Shown piece after piece: positions 33,204-38,945 of a stretch of DNA of 38,945 nt. The DNA lies in contig JAFUMP010000024.1 in assembly GCA_017482685.1 (NCBI GenBank), forward strand, positions 1 to 38,945, in the 5' to 3' direction. Under the pieces are notes generated by a model, which had not been told where the DNA came from, searched no databases, and saw only the letters and a program-made list of their open reading frames with translations. Both the position numbers and the translations under genes were made by a program. The stretch is from a bacterium (GTDB lineage Bacteria > Cyanobacteriota > Vampirovibrionia > Gastranaerophilales > Gastranaerophilaceae). Each line of letters begins with the position of its first letter. Within the stretch, counting starts at the first letter, position 1.

Positions 33204-33653
33204 ATGGCAAAAGAGAAAAAATTTAATCTTCTAAGGTATGTTTACGGCAGACTTTATGCCGGACAATATTACGGAGGAAATGCTGTCGGTTTCGTTTTTG
33301 AAGAAACTGATAAGATCTATTCTTGGAAAGGTATTTTGCATTGGCTAAAAAAAGAAACTAACATCTTTGACTTTGTTATCAAAAATGTTGATGACAAACA
33401 CTCTATCATTGTTTATAAGTTCAATCGCCAAAAGCTGATGTATGAATACTACATCAAAGGCATTGAAAATAACTTGAAGAAGCTATCTCTATCTATTGAG
33501 CCTATGTGTGATTTGATTGAGAAAAAGGCTTATGATGAGTTTGAAGCTCAATATCAAAAGCCTGTTGAATACATACAAGTTGCTGATAGATGCTTATATG
33601 AGCTTAATCAGAAAATTATGCAAGAGTTGCAAAATGGAGATAAAGCGGCTTAG
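33204..33653 (+). CDS. Early-region protein, unknown function
   Basis: 149 aa, preceded by AGAAAGGA with good spacing. Starts basic (MAKEKKFNLLRYVYGRL), has a Gly/Tyr-rich turn (YAGQYYGGNAVGF) and a helical C-terminal half. No membrane segment. It stands alone between the control region and a strong terminator. Not recognised. Confidence 0.7.
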   Translation: MAKEKKFNLLRYVYGRLYAGQYYGGNAVGFVFEETDKIYSWKGILHWLKKETNIFDFVIKNVDDKHSIIVYKFNRQKLMYEYYIKGIENNLKKLSLSIEPMCDLIEKKAYDEFEAQYQKPVEYIQVADRCLYELNQKIMQELQNGDKAA

Positions 33654-33671
33654 TTGATTTGCATAATGAAT

Positions 33672-33732
33672 GCCCTTTGGTTATGACTAATACGCCCTTG
33701 CGGGCGTTTGTCTAACCATTGGGCTTTTCTTT
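33672..33732 (+). terminator. Nested-hairpin terminator
   Basis: Outer stem GCCC..TGGTTA with TAACCA..GGGC, inner stem ACGCCC/GGGCGT (33691-33708), then TTTTCTTTT. Confidence 0.8.
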
Positions 33733-33841
33733 TAAGAATATGTAAGGATTTAGGGTTGATTGAGCATATAGTGAAATAGCATAACGTAAGTAGCAAAAAG
33801 TAATATTTTTATCACAATAAAGATTGCATTTTTCACAAGAA

Positions 33842-34036
33842 GTAGCAACACAGTTTGCAACACAGTATCAACACACCCTAAAGCATTGATTATATTGGGT
33901 TATAGCGATTGCATGTTGAAATATCAACACAGTTATCAACACAGCCTTATATATATAAAGAAGTAATTATTAACTAGTAATTATATTTAGTAGTTATAGA
34001 TAACTAGTAAATAGTAAAGTCTATAACTAGTTATGG
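33842..34036 (+). other. Candidate replication origin with iterons
   Basis: Five direct copies of [G/T]CAACACAGT at 33845, 33857, 33868, 33924 and 33936, spaced 11-12 bases in each cluster, one helical turn. They are followed by about 90 bases of almost pure A+T, in which TAACTAGTAA occurs twice and ATAACTAGTTAT (34023-34034) is a perfect palindrome. TTATCAACA in the second cluster is one base from a DnaA box. Iterons plus AT-rich DNA are typical of origins; operator use is possible. No initiator gene was recognised in the window. Confidence 0.55.
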
Positions 34037-34128
34037 CAACGAGTTCCCCAAGAGTTTGTAAGGGAGTGAAGTGGTTAATACTTCATTCCTTTGCAGATTC
34101 GATTTGATTTGTAAAGAAAGGAATAGTT

Positions 34129-34773
34129 ATGGAAGTACGCAATTATAAAAAAGAGTTTATGAAATGCTTAGAAAGTATAGATAGTAGTAGAAATAATTAT
34201 GAGGTTTTCCAAGATTTTTTAACTATTGCGAGTCTATCTTTTCATAATGTTATTGCACAAGATAAAAAAGTGGAAAAAGAATATCTTGATGTGATTGGTA
34301 AATATAAAAATAATAAAAAGTTTACAGAATTACTTGTAATCACAACATTAGCTTTAGAAGAACGACATCAAGATTTTCTAGGCGAAGTATTTATGTCAGC
34401 CGGATTTGGAAATGTTCGTAACGGACAATTCTTTACTCCGTATCATTTATCTAAAATGATGGCTCAAATAACATTGATTGATAATGTAAAAGCTCAATTG
34501 GAAAAAGATGGATATTTTACTTTATCCGAACCTTGTTGTGGAGCTGGTGGAATGATTATAGCATTGGCTGATGTAATGCGTGAAAAAGGACTTAATCCTC
34601 AAAAAGATTTGAGATTTCAAGGAATTGACATTGACCTCAAATGTTGTCAAATGACATATATTCAAACTTCATTACTTGGTTTGCGAGGGGAAGTCTTGCA
34701 TGGAAATACAATATCGTTAGAAGTTTGGAATCGCTTTATAACACCAATGTCAGCTATTCCAATGGTTGCGTAA
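34129..34773 (+). CDS. N6-adenine methylase-like protein lacking the catalytic motif
   Basis: 214 aa. GQFFTP (99-104, motif X) and SEPCCGAGGM (motif I, SAM binding) are those of type I HsdM-like N6-adenine methylases; GIDID is motif II. The protein ends at HGNTISLEVW...TP, and no [N/D]PP[Y/F] catalytic motif IV exists. Short proteins of this build occur on phages and plasmids. It may bind SAM without methylating DNA, or have another role. It lies right of the origin candidate and ends with its own terminator. Confidence 0.75.
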   Translation: MEVRNYKKEFMKCLESIDSSRNNYEVFQDFLTIASLSFHNVIAQDKKVEKEYLDVIGKYKNNKKFTELLVITTLALEERHQDFLGEVFMSAGFGNVRNGQFFTPYHLSKMMAQITLIDNVKAQLEKDGYFTLSEPCCGAGGMIIALADVMREKGLNPQKDLRFQGIDIDLKCCQMTYIQTSLLGLRGEVLHGNTISLEVWNRFITPMSAIPMVA

Positions 34774-34791
34774 AAGATGAAAATATAAAAG

Positions 34792-34830
34792 AAAAAAGCT
34801 CTTGTCAGTAATTTGACAGGAGCTTTTTTA
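34792..34830 (+). terminator. Rho-independent terminator
   Basis: AAAAAGCTC.TGTCA with TGACA.GAGCTTTTT around GTAATT, followed by TTT. Separates the methylase-like gene from the amidoligase operon. Confidence 0.85.
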
Positions 34831-34843
34831 GAAAGGAACAAAA

Positions 34844-36124
34844 ATGATTTGTAAAGAATGTGGCAAAATGGTCTTGCCTAGTGATGGTCATATCGTTGAT
34901 GGAAGTTTTTATTGTAATGATTGTACTGTTACTTGTGAAGAATGTGGAGAAGTTTTCTTAACTGAAGATACTTATGAAACTGAAGATGGAAAATTTGTCT
35001 GTGAGATATGTAAAGATGAATGTTGTTATGTCTGTGAAGATTGTGGCAAAATTTATTATCAAGATAATTTAACTTGGATTGCAGATAAACAAATAGCCGT
35101 CTGTGAAGATTGTCTTGATAATAATTATCGTCAATGTGAATGTTGTGAAAGATACTTCTCAAAAGATGATGTAGAAGAAACTTTTGACGGGAATTATGTT
35201 TGTAATAATTGTTATGACAATCATTATAGAACTTGTGAAGATTGTGGGTTAGCAGTACACGATAATGATTACTATTATAACGAAAGTGATGAATGTTCTT
35301 ATTGTCCAAATTGTGAAGGTAAGCATCCGGAGTCTATTTATAAATATCACGACTATGATGATTTTCAGAAAAAACAAGTGTTTGGAGAAACAGGTACACA
35401 AGAATTTTTCGGACTTGAAATAGAAGTTTCCGGAGATAGAAGTTATGCTGATGATTTTTTAGGCTTAGTACCTGATGTTGTTCTGATGAATGACGGTTCT
35501 ATTGGTTGTGGATTTGAAATTGTAACTCAACCAATGACAAGAGGTTATATTGCTGAAAAATTTATACCAAATATCGAACGAGGTATGAAATTCCTAAGTT
35601 CAAAAGGTTTTCGAGGTCATAACGAAGGTGGTATTCATATCCACGTATCACAAGAAGTATTTTCTAAAAAAATGTTATGTGCATTGAGAAATGTACTTTA
35701 TTCAGAGTCTGAAACAAATATGGAAGTTTGGAAAGCAATTACTCAAAGAAAACAATCTGAAATTGATAGTTGGTGTAAATATAAAGATGCTAGAAGTGCA
35801 ACGGATATACTGTCAGATGATTCAAAATATCCGTATATAGTTTTAGACCGATATACAGCTTTAAATTATGATCCGAGAACAGGAACTTATGAATTTAGGA
35901 TTTTTAACTCCAATACAAGAATAGAGCGAATTAAGAAAAATCTACAAACAGTTTTTTCGCTTGTTGATTACGCAAAATCAAAAGAAGAAACTTATTACTC
36001 TGCAAATACAGGCGATTATATCGAGTTCTTGAAAAAGAATAGTGTTTTATACCCAGACCTATTCGCATTTATCTATGAAATGGGTATTGTACAAAGATTT
36101 GAAGAAGAAAGGATAGCAGCATAA
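34844..36124 (+). CDS. Zinc-finger/amidoligase (COOH-NH2 ligase) fusion protein
   Basis: 426 aa. Residues 1-157 have about ten CxxC pairs in LIM/treble-clef-like zinc modules (C3/C6, C24/C27, C31/C34, C53/C56 and so on). Residues 186-400 match the glutamine-synthetase-like amidoligase family (Amidoligase_2): FFGLEIEV (E192, E194), FEIVTQP (224-230), HIHVS (265-269), RYTALN and YEFRIFN. Such enzymes use ATP to join a carboxylate to an amine. The zinc part may pick the protein or nucleic-acid partner. Its stop overlaps the next start (TAATG), so partner subunits are likely. Confidence 0.8.
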   Translation: MICKECGKMVLPSDGHIVDGSFYCNDCTVTCEECGEVFLTEDTYETEDGKFVCEICKDECCYVCEDCGKIYYQDNLTWIADKQIAVCEDCLDNNYRQCECCERYFSKDDVEETFDGNYVCNNCYDNHYRTCEDCGLAVHDNDYYYNESDECSYCPNCEGKHPESIYKYHDYDDFQKKQVFGETGTQEFFGLEIEVSGDRSYADDFLGLVPDVVLMNDGSIGCGFEIVTQPMTRGYIAEKFIPNIERGMKFLSSKGFRGHNEGGIHIHVSQEVFSKKMLCALRNVLYSESETNMEVWKAITQRKQSEIDSWCKYKDARSATDILSDDSKYPYIVLDRYTALNYDPRTGTYEFRIFNSNTRIERIKKNLQTVFSLVDYAKSKEETYYSANTGDYIEFLKKNSVLYPDLFAFIYEMGIVQRFEEERIAA

Positions 36125-36936
36125 TGTGTATAGCAATAGTAAAACCACAAGGTAAAGAAATTAGTGATGAATATTTAGCAAATTGTTTTGATAACAATCG
36201 TGATGGAGCAGGAATAGCTTATGCAAAAGATGGTAAGTTGTATGTTGTTAAAGGAATTTTTAACAAAAAGAATTTTATAAAAGCAGTTAGAAAAGCTGAA
36301 AAACTTGCTGAAGGCGATATGTTAATCCATTGTCGTATTGGAACATCTGGATTGAATGATGAAAATAATTGCCACCCACATATTGTGAATGACAGTTTAG
36401 TTATGATTCACAACGGCATATTAGATATAGATGTACCAAAAAAATCTAAAATATCTGATACAGTTATTTTTATAGATAAATATTTAAAAAATTTATCAAC
36501 GGATTTTGTGAAAAATGAAGCAATAATGAAACTTATTGAACATGCAATAGGTTCTAATAACAAATTTGCTTTTTTAAATAATAAAGGAGAGTCTTTTATT
36601 TGTAATGCTGAAGAAGGTGTTGTTGAAGATGATATATGGTATTCAAATAATACTTATAGCTATAGTTACTATGATTTTTTTGTACAAGGCAACGATTTTG
36701 AAATATATGATTATTTTGCAGACCTTATTTACCAACTTGATTATCACGAGTTATATGAACTTGGCGAGAGTCCATTGATAAATATGGAAGATTATATTTT
36801 AGAGTCATTTTCTCTTGAAAAATATAAGGATACAGATAAATACATTTCTCTAAAAAATTATTCAAAAGATTTGTACCGATTATATAGAGATATGTATAAC
36901 GAATTACAATATATGATAAATAAAGAAAGTGCATAA
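36124..36936 (+). CDS. Class II glutamine amidotransferase-like protein
   Basis: 270 aa. The nucleophile Cys is at position 2 (MCIAIVKP), with RIGTSG (71-76), HPHI and HNGIL (96-100) as in class II (Ntn-hydrolase) glutamine amidotransferases, which release ammonia from glutamine. The C-terminal 110 residues are acidic, Tyr-rich and unrecognised. Amidoligases of the GS-like type occur next to such genes in published surveys of amidoligase neighbourhoods. The pair could amidate or ligate a host or phage target. Confidence 0.82.
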   Translation: MCIAIVKPQGKEISDEYLANCFDNNRDGAGIAYAKDGKLYVVKGIFNKKNFIKAVRKAEKLAEGDMLIHCRIGTSGLNDENNCHPHIVNDSLVMIHNGILDIDVPKKSKISDTVIFIDKYLKNLSTDFVKNEAIMKLIEHAIGSNNKFAFLNNKGESFICNAEEGVVEDDIWYSNNTYSYSYYDFFVQGNDFEIYDYFADLIYQLDYHELYELGESPLINMEDYILESFSLEKYKDTDKYISLKNYSKDLYRLYRDMYNELQYMINKESA

Positions 36937-36962
36937 TAGAAAGGAGTATGTGTGATAAATAA

Positions 36963-37283
36963 ATGCAACAATTAAAAATACAATTTAACCAACATTCACT
37001 TCCGGAAGAATACGACTATGCAAATTTGTATGAGAATCAATATATTAAAGATGAAACGAGTGGTATTTCTTTTGGAAGTGGATATTACGGAACAAAAACA
37101 CTTGCTTTTTACAATGACAAAAATACCGATAAAATGTGGTCAAGAATCGATAGTGCTGATATAACATTTGTGAATTTTGAAGAAGCATATCAGTTTATTC
37201 TAACAAATAAAATATATGTTTATAACATATCGCTTGGTTCTTGGCAAAAAGAAATACAAGAATTTGAAAGGAAAAATAAATGA
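36963..37283 (+). CDS. Small early protein, unknown function
   Basis: 106 aa. No known motif; a Gly/Tyr-rich centre (ISFGSGYYGTKTLAFYN) suggests a small beta fold. The strong AAAGGAG lies 16 bases before this ATG and only one base before another ATG (36948) whose five-codon frame stops directly at 36962. Its stop overlaps the next start by four bases. Confidence 0.65.
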   Translation: MQQLKIQFNQHSLPEEYDYANLYENQYIKDETSGISFGSGYYGTKTLAFYNDKNTDKMWSRIDSADITFVNFEEAYQFILTNKIYVYNISLGSWQKEIQEFERKNK

Positions 37284-37492
37284 TAGACAAGGTTATTACA
37301 AGTTTACAAGATGTAGAATCTATGCAAGAAATCAATCTAATTACAGGATTAGAATTTGATTCAACTGATAATTGGGTAGATTTATCTGCGTTTGATGAAA
37401 ACCCCGAGCTGAAAAAATATGTCAAAGATTATGAATTTGATGCTTTGCAAAATGGCGAAGCTGATTATATTGCATTTAGATTTGATGATTAA
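37280..37492 (+). CDS. Small acidic early protein
   Basis: 70 aa, strongly acidic (many Asp/Glu; ends FRFDD). Coupled by ATGA to the preceding gene, with AAAGGA upstream. Acidic proteins of this size are often host-protein inhibitors or DNA mimics in phages, but nothing specific is seen here. Confidence 0.65.
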   Translation: MIDKVITSLQDVESMQEINLITGLEFDSTDNWVDLSAFDENPELKKYVKDYEFDALQNGEADYIAFRFDD

Positions 37493-37502
37493 GGAGAACA
37501 TT

Positions 37503-37694
37503 ATGGCAGAAAAATATTATGAAAAAGACAAATGTCCTATATGTGGTAGTCAAAAAATCACATATTGTGGTAGTGAAATACAAAATCCATATTTGTTTTA
37601 TAGGTGCATTTGTGATGATTGTAATACAACTTATGACGAATATTACGAACTCATTTATGCCGGAATGGAAAATATTATAGGAGGGAATAAATGA
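37503..37694 (+). CDS. Small zinc-ribbon protein
   Basis: 63 aa from ATG 37503, chosen because AAGGAG lies nine bases upstream; a longer in-frame start at 37419 lies inside the previous gene without a ribosome site. CPICG and CICDDC form one four-Cys zinc ribbon, as in small phage proteins that bind nucleic acid. Overlaps the next start by four bases. Confidence 0.7.
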   Translation: MAEKYYEKDKCPICGSQKITYCGSEIQNPYLFYRCICDDCNTTYDEYYELIYAGMENIIGGNK

Positions 37695-37954
37695 AAGTAA
37701 AAGGATTTAATTTTTCAGTTAATGAAATATCGGGTAGGACTTTTGAACTACCATATAACAAGGCCATTGATTTTATAAAATCAAATTGTCCCGATAAAAA
37801 TATTGATTTTGACAATATTGAAGAATACGAACTTGCAGAGCTATTATGGAATTATTGCTATGAAGATATTGAAAAATATGAATTGGATAATGATACTTTT
37901 CAATCAGAAATAGATGAAACTAAAATCTGTGAAGTTAGCGAATTGGTCGCATAA
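37691..37954 (+). CDS. Small acidic early protein
   Basis: 87 aa, acidic, helical, with Trp/Tyr/Cys near the middle (ELLWNYCYEDIEKYELD). AGGAGGG ribosome site inside the previous gene. Last gene of the plus-strand run; its end overlaps the repressor end (convergent) by 20 bases. Not recognised. Confidence 0.65.
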   Translation: MKVKGFNFSVNEISGRTFELPYNKAIDFIKSNCPDKNIDFDNIEEYELAELLWNYCYEDIEKYELDNDTFQSEIDETKICEVSELVA

Positions 37955-38636
37955 AGCCAACAACTTTACCAACAATTCTAAAATCTAATGTTCTATCAAT
38001 ATCAAACGGCTCATATTGAGGATTTTTTGAAATTGCTTTAAAAGAGTCAGCCGTTCTTTGAAGTCGCTTGCACATAGGTTGTCCGTCATAGCTGAAAACA
38101 TAGACAACTCCGTCTATAATATCACGTTGTGAAGTATCAACCAATAGTGCATCTCCGGCTTCAATCTCCGGCGACATACTATCTCCGGTTGCATAAACTA
38201 TCTCTGTGCTTTTTACATTAGCACCATAATCCTTTAATACTGTTTGCGAGATTTTGCAAGTTCCGGTAGGATTTTCATTATAAACCGAAACTCCGTGTCC
38301 GCAACTTACATCAACATCTCCTCTAACCGGTATTTCGATTTCCGGCAAATCCTCTTTTAATTCGTTTTGAACTAGAAGATTTATATTTTCAATAAGTTTT
38401 TTATAAAGCCTAGTTTCTTTATAATCATTTTTAGTTAAATGCTTGATAAGCAATAGTCTTTCTTTTTCAAGTAAATAACCACCATAACCTTTTCTACCAC
38501 TTAAATTTTGTTTTGTGGTATTTAAAATTTTGGCAAAATCATTTAAAGATATTTTACCAACAATTTCTTTATAATCATTTATAATATCTTCTAAAAGAAA
38601 ATCAGTAGGTACATCTAAAATTGTTCTCTTTGTCAT
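37935..38636 (-). CDS. CI/LexA-type phage repressor with S24 self-cleavage domain
   Basis: 233 aa. An N-terminal CI-type helix-turn-helix (KISLNDFAKILNTTKQNLSGRKG, helices about 28-50) and a C-terminal S24 peptidase: Ser153 in TGDSMSPEI and Lys190 in PMCKRLQR. C112-G113 (DVSCGHG) is a probable cleavage site, as Cys-Gly is in P22 c2. It keeps lysogeny and would be removed on SOS induction. Its own upstream region and the start of the late operon share matching 17-bp dyads. Confidence 0.92.
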   Translation of the reverse strand: MTKRTILDVPTDFLLEDIINDYKEIVGKISLNDFAKILNTTKQNLSGRKGYGGYLLEKERLLLIKHLTKNDYKETRLYKKLIENINLLVQNELKEDLPEIEIPVRGDVDVSCGHGVSVYNENPTGTCKISQTVLKDYGANVKSTEIVYATGDSMSPEIEAGDALLVDTSQRDIIDGVVYVFSYDGQPMCKRLQRTADSFKAISKNPQYEPFDIDRTLDFRIVGKVVGFMRPIR

Positions 38637-38680
38637 ATTATTTTCCTCAATATATTGATTTTATAAGGTTATGTTAATTT

Positions 38681-38697
38681 GTAAAATATTATTTTAC
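38681..38697. promoter_or_regulatory. Repressor operator OR1
   Basis: GTAAAA-TATTA-TTTTAC, flanked by TTT and AAT, 44 bases upstream of the repressor start. Half-sites follow at 38703 (GTAAAATA) and about 38745 (TTTTACAT). Confidence 0.75.
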
Positions 38698-38813
38698 AAT
38701 TAGTAAAATAATATTGACTAATTTTAAAAATTACCTCATAATATTTTACATGCAGGACTGAAAATCCTCTATCACAAATGGTCTAATATTCGAGAGTAAT
38801 AGGTGTATCAAAG

Positions 38814-38854
38814 GTAAAACCATTTTACATATAATATTGTAAAATATCTTTTAC
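38814..38854. promoter_or_regulatory. Repressor operators OR2 and OR3
   Basis: GTAAAA-CCA-TTTTAC (38814-38828, three-base spacer) and GTAAAA-TATC-TTTTAC (38839-38854, four-base spacer), followed by TTTTAC-GAATT-GTAAAC (about 38870). They lie on the early-gene side of the divergent region. The variation in spacing may set different strengths. Confidence 0.65.
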
Positions 38855-38923
38855 CCAAATTCAACCTTGTTTTACGAATTGTAAACAAAGGTTTACTTTG
38901 TTGTACAAAAAGAAAGGAGCAAA

Positions 38924-38945
38924 ATGTTTACAGCAGAAGAACGCA
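38924..38945 (+). CDS. Start of a divergent early gene, cut by the window edge
   Basis: ATG 38924 has AAAGGAG six bases upstream; seven codons (MFTAEER) are visible. Its place opposite the repressor is that of Cro/early regulator genes, but too little is present to name it. Confidence 0.5.

Noticed and set aside
34929-35309. 126-codon His-rich frame on the minus strand
   Set aside because: Antisense shadow of the Cys/Asp-rich zinc-finger region of the amidoligase gene.
37419-37502. Longer start for the zinc-ribbon gene
   Set aside because: The extra 28 codons lie inside the previous gene in another frame without a ribosome site; ATG 37503 has AAGGAG.
13600-38945. T7-type single-subunit RNA polymerase or phage DNA polymerase expected from the gene order
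   Set aside because: No protein of suitable size or motif lies in the window; absence beyond the right edge cannot be claimed.

Overview
The window is AT-rich and holds most of a temperate, podovirus-like prophage integrated in a tRNA-Gly(UCC) gene, with a little bacterial chromosome at the left end. No taxonomic marker gene is present. The best clue to the host is an odd N-terminal signature: Asn/Gln-rich, ending in F-K/R-A/G near residue 16. It is carried by one chromosomal gene and five prophage genes. From memory this style of N-terminus occurs in Gastranaerophilales (Vampirovibrionia/Melainabacteria, gut relatives of Cyanobacteria), so that is my tentative host call, an inference only.

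Layout. 1-1113: partial chromosomal gene, repeats, and the terminator of the tRNA gene. 1114-1156: 3' part of tRNA-Gly(UCC), the bacterial half of an attachment site; the prophage runs from about 1157 past the right edge. 1.3-8.5 kb: accessory (lysogenic conversion) block. Two promoter regions of nearly the same build (TGTTACAT arrays) face inward and drive convergent genes, among them a giant repeat-rich protein of about 1272 aa and a JAMM-like protein. 8.5-11.7 kb: two paralogous catalytic-domain-only tyrosine recombinases, two more N-terminal-signature proteins, a NUMOD-like protein and a LuxR-type HTH protein. 11.7-13.6 kb: endolysin amidase and an inverted AlbA_2/RecG-like regulator.

13.6-32.1 kb: virion genes on the minus strand, read right to left: zinc protein, small terminase-like protein, portal, scaffold, major capsid, head protein, tail tubes A and B, a GNAT-like protein, internal/ejection proteins, tail fibre, DUF1353 protein, holin-like protein, large terminase. 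This is the T7 gene order, but no T7-type RNA polymerase is present and the phage has a CI/LexA-type repressor. Two toxin-antitoxin loci sit inside the block: hicAB on the opposite strand, and a candidate type I system (23-residue hydrophobic peptide plus convergent antisense RNA).

32.1-33.2 kb is a gene-free control region. 33.2-38.0 kb (plus strand) is the early side: a small protein, an iteron-type origin candidate, an N6-methylase-like protein without its catalytic motif, a zinc-finger/amidoligase protein coupled to a class II glutamine amidotransferase, and small acidic or zinc proteins. 37.9-38.9 kb: the repressor, its operators, and the first codons of a divergent early gene. The same operator (TTGTAAAA-N5-TTTTACAA) is found upstream of the virion operon, so one repressor probably silences both the early and late sides.
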